NCBI RefSeq assembly: GCF_002514735.1
Contig: NZ_KZ300477.1
Location: 373,879 to 437,878 of the forward strand
From: Sediminicola luteus
GTDB taxonomy: Bacteria; Bacteroidota; Bacteroidia; Flavobacteriales; Flavobacteriaceae
Direction: 5' to 3'
DNA length: 64,000 nt
Numbering within the stretch: the stretch's first letter is position 1; each line of letters opens with the position of its first letter. Shown here in pieces: positions 8,727 to 16,658 of the stretch. A model generated the notes under the pieces. The model did no database searches, was not told where the DNA came from, and worked only from the letters and a program-made list of their open reading frames with translations. Made by a program: the position numbers and the translations under genes.

Positions 8727-9268
8727 TGGGACTCACGCAGGGCCAAAAGGTCCCGATAGCGGGACAACCTCCTTTGGGTATCCCAATCCAAGGCTTGCAT
8801 CCGTCTACGCGTATCCAAGATAAAGGTGGTACGTTGGGCGTCGTCCATATCGAAACCACCCTCCAACAAAAGTGTGGATAGGAACTCCAGATCTTCTTGG
8901 GCTAGCTCCAAAAGGCCTTCAAAAGTGGAAACCATACGGTCCCTCTCCACCGCTGTCACATAGGGTGAACCCAAAATCTCCTGCAGGTCACCTTCGATCC
9001 TGGTAAAGATCTTTCGATGATCTGCCAAAAGTTCCTCAACCGCCTTGAGCTCCCGGACCCAGCCATTGACCAGTTCCAACCTTTCCTTTTGTTGTTTGAG
9101 GAACTCCACCATTTTGAGGAGTTCGGCGGTCTGTTTACCCGATTCCACGAGCTGCTTGCCCAAGGTCAAGAAATTGGTATTGTCATAAACGGGCATCCCC
9201 TGGCCCCAAAGGCCTTGGCCCAAACAGAGCCAAATCGATAGCATTCCAAATAATTTGTACATAATCAT
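8693..9268 (-). CDS. traI: TraI-like (VirB5/TrbJ-type) exported protein
   Basis: A 191-aa secreted protein: signal peptide MIMYKLFGMLSIWLCLGQGLWGQ cut near WGQ, then an almost entirely helical, coiled-coil-rich mature part (LVESGKQTAELLKMVEFLKQ). This is the usual form of the protein between the VirB4 ATPase and TraJ, comparable to VirB5/TrbJ minor pilus or adhesin proteins. Its start codon overlaps the stop of the VirB4 gene by 4 bases. Confidence 0.85.
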   Translation of the reverse strand: MIMYKLFGMLSIWLCLGQGLWGQGMPVYDNTNFLTLGKQLVESGKQTAELLKMVEFLKQQKERLELVNGWVRELKAVEELLADHRKIFTRIEGDLQEILGSPYVTAVERDRMVSTFEGLLELAQEDLEFLSTLLLEGGFDMDDAQRTTFILDTRRRMQALDWDTQRRLSRYRDLLALRESQWLSQQRTMPY

Positions 9269-11664
9269 TGTTTTTCTTGTTCCAAAAAGATCCTGATGGC
9301 CTTCTCCATATCCCCTGTCTCCCGGAAAAGGCCCATGATAGTTTCATGTCGTGGCCCATCCGTTAGATAGGCGGCATGTACCTCAGGGGGCACCTCAAGC
9401 CTGTAGATATTGGCCCTTCTGCCCTGTTTGATGAATATCTCCGTATATCTTCCATAAGGATTTTTGCCGTTGCGCAGATCCTGCAACAAGGCATGCTCAT
9501 GCCCACTTAACCCCAAGCGATCCACCAAGGCCCTATAGCCTTTGTCATTATGCAGGCAAAATATCAATTGGGTGTTATCCAAAATACTGGCGGCCGTGTC
9601 GTTGATAGGTAATTGTGAGACGGACTGTAGTATGGTCCCTATGGCACCTTCCTGTTTACGTATCGCTTGATAATAATATTCGACGCCCTCCAAAACCTTG
9701 GGGTACTTCAATTGTTTGGCGAACTCATCAAACAGTACGATTCCCCTGGAACTCCGGTCCTTCCAAACCACCTGATGGACGGTACGTTGGATCAGGAGCA
9801 ATAAGATCGATAGGATCTCCGGGCTGCCATCGGCTTCATCCAACTCGAAAACGACCAAACGGGCATCCCGCCAGGGGCCACTGTTGTCCGGCCCATCCCT
9901 GAACAAAAAAGCATAGAGACCGTCTTCCACATATTCGGAGGATAGATGTAGGTAACCCGATAGATCGAATGCCCCTTGTGGTATATCCAATGTTAGGAGA
10001 AGCCCGGGCCCGTTTTCCCTTAGATGGACATGGAAGCCGGAAAGGCAATGGGTTTCCGAACTGTTTTGGTAATAATGGGCCAGAAGTTTTTTCAAGGCCA
10101 CCCTGGAAGATCGCTCCCCTAACACACCACTACCGAAAAGCTGGGACAAAAAAGTACATAGGCCTTCAAGGAACCCGGGACCCATCCCCTCAGGTCCTGT
10201 CCTGAAAGGATTGATCCCCAACCCGTGGCCCGCTCGGTAGCGTACTACAAGGGAACCTTTGGGATATAGATGGGCCATTTTGGAATAAGATCCCCCAAGG
10301 TCTATGATCACCATCCGCACCCCTATTTCCAAATATTGGCGCAGCATATGGTTCACCAAAAAGGACTTGCCCTCCCCGGTCGGGGCGAATACCATGAAGT
10401 TACGGGCCTTGACCCAGTTTTGTTCCGCATCCCACAGATCCAGACAGGTCGGGATGTTATGTAACCTATCGGTAAAGCATATACCCTTTCGATCGGAACG
10501 ATATCCACCCGTATATTGACCGAGGCACAAAGCTTGGCGAAGGTCGGCCACATAGAGTTCACGATCACCCAAATGGGTACCATGGCATGGGTGCGAATTA
10601 AGGTACAACTGGGTCAATTCCCGACCTAAGTTCAAGTAAGGGGCTAGATCCAGTTTATGGAACTCGGTCAAAAAAACCCGTTCCCGCTCCCTTAACACCT
10701 CCATATCCCGCTCCCAGTACATTATATTATAATGTCCGCGGCCCAATCTTATCCCTGGATCTTCCAGAATGGTCTCTTGAAGTTTTAGGGCCTTTTTAAG
10801 CAAGGCCCGGTTCCTATGCCCGAAATTCACGCTTTTTTGCAGCCCTGTGATACGATCGGCCAATATCCGTTCCCAATGCCCGGGTGTATCCATTAAGAAA
10901 ATCTGGTTGACCAAATGATCGCCTAGGATACCTGCCCCCATATCATGGGCCCAGGAACGTCCTGGCCCCCCAATTGAACCTCCCCTTCCCTCTACCACTG
11001 TACAGTTGGATACCTTATCCCCGAAACAATCCTCATTGTTCAATGAAAGGGCCCCATAAAGGAAATCCCCTATCCTTAGCCTTCCGCCTTCCAAAAAAGC
11101 GGAACTCTCCAAGAGGTTCGAGAATCCGTTCAGATATCTTTTCGAATGCCTGAAAATCGCCTCCCGTGACATGGGAAACAGATCAAGGCTACGGTCACTG
11201 GCCAATAGATCCACACAACCGGATATGGCCTTTTGGAAGCGTCCCGCCCGGGCATCCAGATCTTTTACCATGTTTTTTGGGGTCCGGCGGAAGGGATGGG
11301 ATAAACGGGAGGGCGCCAATATCCCATCTATAGGCTGGATGAAAAAAACATATGCGGTATGCTTTGCAAAAGGCCTCCCTTGGAAATAGGCCGCCGTAGC
11401 CTTGGATAGGAACCCTGTAACTTTTCCCATATCCACCTGGGCCCCAAGGAACAGGTCCTGTCTATGGACCATGGTTCCCGGGGGTAATAAGGATAATGCC
11501 TTGGTCCAAAGCGAATGGAGCCTGTCGAAGCCATTTTCCGACAGGCCATAGGGTTCCGGGAGCTCCAAACGATAGCAACCTATGATATTACCATTATTGG
11601 CATAGAGCCAGTGGTCTTGGATATCCCAAATGGGACCGTAGGCAAAAAGATCCAGGTTATTCAT
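9265..11664 (-). CDS. traG: TraG: VirB4-type conjugation ATPase
   Basis: The large ATPase that powers pilus and channel assembly. The P-loop APTGEGKSFLVNHML lies near residue 430, followed by MVIIDLGGSYSKM; the Walker B region is IVLFDEFAKQL and a conserved ILQSVSQLP follows. I place the start at 11,664 (MNNLDLFAYGPIWDIQ), giving 799 aa. The reading frame stays open upstream to 11,805, but that extra part is translated from the traF coding region and lacks family character, and a GGAGGG-like site precedes the 11,664 ATG. It overlaps traF by 8 bases. Confidence 0.93.
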   Translation of the reverse strand: MNNLDLFAYGPIWDIQDHWLYANNGNIIGCYRLELPEPYGLSENGFDRLHSLWTKALSLLPPGTMVHRQDLFLGAQVDMGKVTGFLSKATAAYFQGRPFAKHTAYVFFIQPIDGILAPSRLSHPFRRTPKNMVKDLDARAGRFQKAISGCVDLLASDRSLDLFPMSREAIFRHSKRYLNGFSNLLESSAFLEGGRLRIGDFLYGALSLNNEDCFGDKVSNCTVVEGRGGSIGGPGRSWAHDMGAGILGDHLVNQIFLMDTPGHWERILADRITGLQKSVNFGHRNRALLKKALKLQETILEDPGIRLGRGHYNIMYWERDMEVLRERERVFLTEFHKLDLAPYLNLGRELTQLYLNSHPCHGTHLGDRELYVADLRQALCLGQYTGGYRSDRKGICFTDRLHNIPTCLDLWDAEQNWVKARNFMVFAPTGEGKSFLVNHMLRQYLEIGVRMVIIDLGGSYSKMAHLYPKGSLVVRYRAGHGLGINPFRTGPEGMGPGFLEGLCTFLSQLFGSGVLGERSSRVALKKLLAHYYQNSSETHCLSGFHVHLRENGPGLLLTLDIPQGAFDLSGYLHLSSEYVEDGLYAFLFRDGPDNSGPWRDARLVVFELDEADGSPEILSILLLLIQRTVHQVVWKDRSSRGIVLFDEFAKQLKYPKVLEGVEYYYQAIRKQEGAIGTILQSVSQLPINDTAASILDNTQLIFCLHNDKGYRALVDRLGLSGHEHALLQDLRNGKNPYGRYTEIFIKQGRRANIYRLEVPPEVHAAYLTDGPRHETIMGLFRETGDMEKAIRIFLEQEKQ

Positions 11665-11929
11665 GGAACAGCCCTCCCTTCCTGTTGGAATATATAAATG
11701 GCCCAACTGTGACGATGTCACCCCACCTATAATGGGATATGGTCCCCAATCCGAGATAAAACATAAGGTTCCAAACCACCAAGGATAGAAAGAGCCAAAT
11801 CCCAAAGGAAAAGATCAATATGATCAGGGACAGTACGATCGAGGCCATCATCCAAGCAAACCCCAATAGGTCCAATCCCCAGATCCGTGCCCCTTCCCTT
11901 ATTCCCTTATATGTCCCAAAAGTCCTCAT
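11657..11929 (-). CDS. traF: Conjugative transposon protein TraF (DUF4133)
   Basis: A 90-aa membrane protein with a charged N-terminus (MRTFGTYKGIREGARIWGLD), two adjacent hydrophobic segments (about 22 to 58) and a polar tail, matching DUF4133/TraF, a VirB3-like partner of the VirB4 ATPase. Its ATG shares one base with the TGA of traE (TGATG junction) and its end overlaps the traG start. Confidence 0.88.
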   Translation of the reverse strand: MRTFGTYKGIREGARIWGLDLLGFAWMMASIVLSLIILIFSFGIWLFLSLVVWNLMFYLGLGTISHYRWGDIVTVGPFIYSNRKGGLFHE

Positions 11930-12213
11930 CAGACCACAAGGCCTATCAGATAGGTAAAGATCCCAACTACCGCCCCGGCCAATAGTACAAAGACCAGTAC
12001 ACGTGTAATCCCTTTCTTGATATCGGAGTTCTCCCCGAAAAAATGTCCTGCATTGAACAGGAACCCTATCAAGAAGATCACCCCAAGGATAATGGGGAAT
12101 ATTACCCGTACCGTATCCGAGATCTCCCCTACGGAATCCTCGATCCCTCCGATCTGTCCATAGGCGGTAGTGGCTACCAAGGGTAGCATCAACCGTATAA
12201 GTTTTTTAATCAT
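11929..12213 (-). CDS. traE: Conjugative transposon protein TraE (DUF4134)
   Basis: A small membrane protein with a signal-like N-terminus (MIKKLIRLMLPLVATTAYGQ) followed by two hydrophobic helices separated by GENSDIKKGITR, the pattern of DUF4134/TraE and VirB2-like pilins. I place the start at the ATG at 12,213 (MIKKLIRL); an upstream ATG at 12,234 would add seven residues. It is the first gene of the compact operon traE-F-G-I-J-K-M-N and lies divergent from the amidase gene. Confidence 0.88.
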   Translation of the reverse strand: MIKKLIRLMLPLVATTAYGQIGGIEDSVGEISDTVRVIFPIILGVIFLIGFLFNAGHFFGENSDIKKGITRVLVFVLLAGAVVGIFTYLIGLVV

Positions 12214-12294
12214 GATGAAAGGTTTAGGCCCCATAGGGGCTGTTCGGATCTAAAGTATCCTTAGGGCCCAAGGATGTTCGGGATTCAAAAAAAA

Positions 12295-12314
12295 TTAACG
12301 CCGGGGAACGTTAA
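12295..12314. promoter_or_regulatory. Candidate operator between traE and the amidase gene
   Basis: An inverted repeat TTAACG, 8-base spacer, CGTTAA lies in the 167-base divergent intergenic region, the only place where promoters for the tra operon and the amidase gene can be. A second near-palindrome, CCTTAGGGCCCAAGG, lies about 30 bases to the left. Role inferred from position only. Confidence 0.35.
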
Positions 12315-12380
12315 AATTTCAGGGAATCCCGGCAAGGGGCCCATTTCATTGAAAATTACGCGATCGGTAAACCTATCATC

Positions 12381-13028
12381 ATGAAAGAACATTTAAGAAG
12401 GTGGGCCTTCAAGACCCTACTGATTATAGGCCCCTTGGCCCATGGACAAACACCCATATGGATAGACCCCGGTCATGGCGGAAGCGATCCCGGTACGGTC
12501 TCCTTAGCTGGGGTCCCGGAAAAAGAGTTGGTGTTGGATATCGCACTATGGATGGCCGAATCCGCTAAAAACGGTTTGGACATCGGGTATCCCATACTTT
12601 TGACCCGATATAGGGATACCTTGATATCCCTAACCGATCGTGGGCTGCTCCCCAAGATGGTCTGGGCCAAGGCCATCGTTTCCATCCATATGAACCATTC
12701 ACCAAATCCCTTGGCTAAAGGTATTGAGGTCCATATCCATCGTAGGGGCGGACCGTCCGAAAGATTGGCCCAAAAACTGGTTGCTGATCTGGTCGTTAAA
12801 TTGGGTATGGAATCGCGCGGGATCCGAACCGGGGATTTTCAGATCCTCCGTGAGGCCCCTAAGGATATACCCGTCCTACTTGTTGAACTCGGATTCCTGT
12901 CCCATCCGGAGGAATCCCGGTTTTTGTCGACCCCATTGGCCCGAAAGGCCTTGGCCATGATATTAATGGAAGGATTACGGGATTTCTTTGACAACCACAA
13001 TTCCATGGAGCGCAAAACATACAGGTAA
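12381..13028 (+). CDS. N-acetylmuramoyl-L-alanine amidase (Amidase_3)
   Basis: A 215-aa zinc amidase that cuts the bond between N-acetylmuramic acid and L-alanine in peptidoglycan. The first zinc motif is IWIDPGHGGSDPGT with Glu in KELVLDIA; SIHMNHSPNPLAKGIEVH carries the second His, and VLLVELGFLSHPEESRFL the catalytic Glu. A signal peptide (LLIIGPLAHGQ) directs it to the periplasm. Placed at the head of the tra operon and divergent from it, it probably opens the cell wall for the conjugation channel. Confidence 0.93.
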   Translation: MKEHLRRWAFKTLLIIGPLAHGQTPIWIDPGHGGSDPGTVSLAGVPEKELVLDIALWMAESAKNGLDIGYPILLTRYRDTLISLTDRGLLPKMVWAKAIVSIHMNHSPNPLAKGIEVHIHRRGGPSERLAQKLVADLVVKLGMESRGIRTGDFQILREAPKDIPVLLVELGFLSHPEESRFLSTPLARKALAMILMEGLRDFFDNHNSMERKTYR

Positions 13029-13097
13029 GCACTTGAAAAATAGTCATTTGTATAGTTGGTTTTCGTACCTTAGTGGACGACCTTAATACCAACGATC

Positions 13098-14036
13098 ATG
13101 CCCGCATTCGAAAAACCAAACTTCGTCCATGACTTCCAAGTGGACGAACAAAAAGGGTTCCTTATAGGACACAAGTCCAAAAGGCAAATCCCCGACCCTT
13201 CACCCAATAGGCTCTTGGTCGCCTCTTGGAACATTGCCAACCTAGGTTTACAAAAGAGATGGTCCGAACATTATGAGCTCTTGGCTGAGATCATTAGTTG
13301 GTTCGATATCATTGCCATCCAGGAGGTCAATGTAAACTTGGATGGCCTCAAACGGATAGAGGGCCATCTACCTTCGGAATTTGATCTTGTATTCTCCGAC
13401 AAAGCGGGAAACAATGAGCGCTTTGCCTTTATATATAATGGACAACGGGTCAGGATGATGGAACTTGTCGGCGAAGTGGCCGTACCCCCAAAGGATCATA
13501 AGTATATCAAATTACCGGGGATCGACTCCGGTTTTACGGGGTTCGACCGAAACCCTTACCTCTGTTCCTTCCAATGGAAGAACGAGATCTTGGTGCTTAT
13601 CAACGTTCATTCCTTTTTCGGGAGCGAATCCTCTTCGGACGTGCACCGTAGGGCCTTGGAGACCTATGCCATCAGTCGGTATGCCGACCTGACCGGCAAA
13701 TCGAAGAACGCCTTTTCAGGGAACATCATCGCCTTAGGGGACTTCAACCTGCCCATGGTCCATAAAGGAGATCCCATATATGGGGCCCTTATGGCCCGGG
13801 GACTGAAACTGCCCAAACACTCTTCCAAGGTGTATTCAAATATTAGTAATGACAAGATGTACGATCAGATCGCCTTTTTACCTTCCATCAAGAAGAAGAT
13901 CAAGTCCCATGGGGTATTCGATTTCGATAGTGCCATTTTCCCAAAACTTTGGGAGCAAAGCCCGACCAAGTTCAGGAACTATTTGAAGTATTACCTATCC
14001 GACCACCGTCCCATTTGGATGGAACTAGGGTTTTAA
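13098..14036 (+). CDS. EEP-family endonuclease/exonuclease/phosphatase, intact
   Basis: A 312-aa protein of the endonuclease/exonuclease/phosphatase fold with all catalytic motifs visible: SWNIANLG (metal-binding Asn), IIAIQEVNVN (Glu), ALGDFNLP (Asp and Asn), MYDQIAF and LSDHRPIWMEL (Asp-His at the C-terminus). No signal peptide, so it is cytoplasmic. A metal-dependent phosphodiesterase acting on nucleic acid is most likely. It lies about 70 bases after the amidase, in the same direction. A second, degenerate member of the same fold is encoded nearby at 14,294. Confidence 0.88.
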   Translation: MPAFEKPNFVHDFQVDEQKGFLIGHKSKRQIPDPSPNRLLVASWNIANLGLQKRWSEHYELLAEIISWFDIIAIQEVNVNLDGLKRIEGHLPSEFDLVFSDKAGNNERFAFIYNGQRVRMMELVGEVAVPPKDHKYIKLPGIDSGFTGFDRNPYLCSFQWKNEILVLINVHSFFGSESSSDVHRRALETYAISRYADLTGKSKNAFSGNIIALGDFNLPMVHKGDPIYGALMARGLKLPKHSSKVYSNISNDKMYDQIAFLPSIKKKIKSHGVFDFDSAIFPKLWEQSPTKFRNYLKYYLSDHRPIWMELGF

Positions 14037-14293
14037 CGACGGTTTTACCCTTTTTGATGTTTTTAAAAATGTCCCCATTACAATCTAAGCTATATACTTC
14101 CATACAGTTTGTAAGGTTTATCCAGGTTTTCCAAAAACGTACCGTTTATTATAGATCCATTACCATTAGACGATATGATTTAGACCACGTAGTTCGGTGA
14201 ACCAAAACTTGAGAAGCAAAGGGACTTCGAAGTACTTTTGTGCACGGCAACATCCTTTGTACCGATTACCACACGCGGTTACAAATGTTTCCC

Positions 14294-15385
14294 TCATTTT
14301 ATGTCAAACCATAGGAGCGGGTGTTCACTGGCCTGCTGCCCGATTCTTTTCAATGTCCTAAAAACCTTCCATTGGGGTCTCTTATGGGGCCATATCCCGC
14401 GCCTATCCATCCCACATGAACAAATGGCATCGAACAAGATCGGGCCCACCCAAAGAAAATCCTTTTGGAGTAGGTTGACACCGGGACCGAAAGCCCCCAA
14501 TCGTTCATAATCCCGATCCTTTGCCCTATCCAGGGGAACGGAAAAAGATCTATGCCTTGTGATGTCCAATAACCCCAAAGCCTTGATCGGTTCCAAAAGC
14601 CCGGAATAACGGGGAATGTTCAAGGAACCGGCAAGGACGATCGGAAGCCCCAATACATCCGGGCCCATCAATCCTTTGATCCGTAGGATGGCCTTTCCGT
14701 TCTCGATTTCAGAACCCGTGAGATTGGTTGAGAACACGATCAACTCCTTTCCTCCCGGGCATTTTATACCGTAGCGTTGTAGATCGGTGCCGAACAATGG
14801 CCGACCCTGCGAATCCACCTCGTTCACATAAGTCCTTAGGGAATCCAACCGGAACCCTTTCTTCATCAAAAGCGCCAGACCAAGACCGCGTCCATCGTTT
14901 CCCTCTAAAAACAGGAGTTGTGGATAGATAGGCCCACCTGTATCGGATAGGTACTTATGGGAAAAATAACGAAGGGCCGAACGATCCTCCACCTCCTGTA
15001 ACAAAAGGATATCCGCATCCAGTTCACGGATGACCTTGGCCTTATGGCGGGTCGCCCAAGGATCCAAGACCTTGTTTTTAACGGGTACCCACCCTTTCCA
15101 ATCACTTACCGCCCCGGCCGACATGCCCTTCCCATTGTCGTTCGTCCTGGCGAACAATCCACCCCCCATGGGACGCAGTTCTAGATAACCCGGTGTCTTA
15201 CTGGCGTCAAACCCCAAGAGATCGGAAAGCTCCCTTAGCCTTTCCAGGTCCCTTACCCCTTTTATTGGTTTGCTTGACAAGCTCGTGAACTCTTCATGGT
15301 AGTCCAGGGTACGATCGGGATCGATCATAAACCCCTCACAATGGCGATGAAAAAGGTTCTGGACATTGAACGTGGCCAACCTCAT
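14294..15385 (-). CDS. EEP-fold protein with altered catalytic residues
   Basis: The 363-aa sequence starts like an active EEP enzyme (RLATFNVQNLFHRH; LLLQEVEDRSAL with Glu131), but the usual GDFN motif reads AGSLN (Ser254 in place of Asp) and the usual SDH motif reads SEHPLLW (Glu354 in place of Asp). Two metal or catalytic positions are therefore changed, so it may be inactive, a binding protein, or use another chemistry. Its start overlaps the stop of the HTH gene by 4 bases, so it is the last gene of the AOS/GNAT, rteC, HTH transcription unit. Confidence 0.78.
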   Translation of the reverse strand: MRLATFNVQNLFHRHCEGFMIDPDRTLDYHEEFTSLSSKPIKGVRDLERLRELSDLLGFDASKTPGYLELRPMGGGLFARTNDNGKGMSAGAVSDWKGWVPVKNKVLDPWATRHKAKVIRELDADILLLQEVEDRSALRYFSHKYLSDTGGPIYPQLLFLEGNDGRGLGLALLMKKGFRLDSLRTYVNEVDSQGRPLFGTDLQRYGIKCPGGKELIVFSTNLTGSEIENGKAILRIKGLMGPDVLGLPIVLAGSLNIPRYSGLLEPIKALGLLDITRHRSFSVPLDRAKDRDYERLGAFGPGVNLLQKDFLWVGPILFDAICSCGMDRRGIWPHKRPQWKVFRTLKRIGQQASEHPLLWFDIK

Positions 15386-15663
15386 GATCTTTTCCCCTTT
15401 AAATGGCCATCGGCCATGATACGCTGGACCTCATCCAGGTTGTAATAGATCAACCTACCCAAACGGGTGTAGGGTATGGTCCCATTGGCCCTGAGGTTCT
15501 GTAACGTCCCTGGGCTGATTTTTAATATGTCCATAAGGGTATTGGATTTGACCCATTGCTCCATCCTGATCTCCCTGCGCCCTTCAAGGATCTTTATGAC
15601 CCCCTCCAAGATCTCTTCCCTTAAGACCTTCAGGTCTTCCGTTGTTACGATATTCGCTGGCAT
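15382..15663 (-). CDS. Excisionase-like helix-turn-helix protein
   Basis: A 93-aa DNA-binding protein of the HTH_17/excisionase type. The C-terminal half reads VKSNTLMDILKISPGTLQNLRANGTIPYTRLGRLIYYNLDEVQR, with a winged helix and the conserved IPYTRLGRLIYY wing; the N-terminal half is a helical segment. Such proteins bend DNA during excision or act as local regulators on Bacteroidetes mobile elements. It lies downstream of rteC and translationally overlaps the EEP-like gene. Confidence 0.85.
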   Translation of the reverse strand: MPANIVTTEDLKVLREEILEGVIKILEGRREIRMEQWVKSNTLMDILKISPGTLQNLRANGTIPYTRLGRLIYYNLDEVQRIMADGHLKGKRS

Positions 15664-15785
15664 AGTCCATAGTTTTTATGGGAATCGTCCTTGACTCCCG
15701 ATTCATGGACCGAATTTCCTTTTTTACCATTGGAATAGTTCCCAACGCAATACGGAGTTACGAAGGATTTTAACATCGATTGGAC

Positions 15786-16622
15786 TCAAATACCGTCGTC
15801 ATCATGGATCTTTTGGTTGAACCTGTAGATCAATTCTTCCAAAAAACGGGCCTTGGTCTCCTTACGTGTCTTGATCTCGGAATAGGTCTTATAGATATTG
15901 TCCAACTTGATATTGAAGAGCTTTTCGAACGCCTTGGCGATACTGCGGATATCCTCTTTGCCATGGTTGACCACGGAACTGGAGTAAAGTGCGTAGATCA
16001 ATTCGGTCAGGGCCACCTTGGAAGCGCTCCAGACCAGGGGTCTTTCATTGGACCTACCCTGTGCCTCGATGTCCTGGGCCGACCTTACTTCCCGGATCCT
16101 ATGCTGGAGGTACACAATGAAACGGTCCATACCATTGATCTTGGACCACAAAAGGTCATGTGAAGTAAAAAAAAGGGGATCCAGATATCCGAACCCCTCA
16201 AATACACCGACCGTATACAATGGTCGTTGTCTTATGAAGTATTGATGATCCAAATACCGTAGGCCCTGTTCCATATATAGGACGAATTCCCTATGTTCGG
16301 TAAAGAACCTATTGATCTTGTTCATTTTTTTTCGGAGGTAACGCAGTTGATGCTCGGTCCCGATCTTGGGCAACCGGGACTCACAGGCCCTCACCCGATC
16401 GAAATAGACCAGGTACCCCATAGGTACTACCTTGATCTTTTTGAAAAAATCGATTTCCGACTCCTTGTCCTGAAAACCATCCCGTTCAATGATTCTCCTA
16501 AATGAATGTAAGGTGTCATTGCACAACTGTATCCCTTTATTGAGCTCACGTGGATACAACTTGCCTGTATCGGGGATTTCCCGGATTCTCCGTTCGAACG
16601 ACTTGAGTTCTTCCCTAAACAT
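15786..16622 (-). CDS. rteC: RteC-family regulator of element excision
   Basis: A 278-aa RteC-domain protein. Family hallmarks are EIDFFKKIKVVPMGYLVYFDRV, LRYLRKKMNKINRFFTEHREFVLY, LDHQYFIR, and the C-terminal HTH-like LVWSASKVALTELIYALYSSSVVNHG followed by KAFEKLFNIKLDNIYKTYSEIKTRKE. In CTnDOT, RteC activates the excision genes in response to an upstream signal. Here no rteA/rteB two-component pair is seen. Instead rteC lies 36 bases after a synthase fusion gene and before an excisionase-like gene, suggesting a different input. Confidence 0.9.
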   Translation of the reverse strand: MFREELKSFERRIREIPDTGKLYPRELNKGIQLCNDTLHSFRRIIERDGFQDKESEIDFFKKIKVVPMGYLVYFDRVRACESRLPKIGTEHQLRYLRKKMNKINRFFTEHREFVLYMEQGLRYLDHQYFIRQRPLYTVGVFEGFGYLDPLFFTSHDLLWSKINGMDRFIVYLQHRIREVRSAQDIEAQGRSNERPLVWSASKVALTELIYALYSSSVVNHGKEDIRSIAKAFEKLFNIKLDNIYKTYSEIKTRKETKARFLEELIYRFNQKIHDDDGI

Positions 16623-16658
16623 TTCTTTTTCATTGGCGATTCCCCCTTAGGGGTTATC

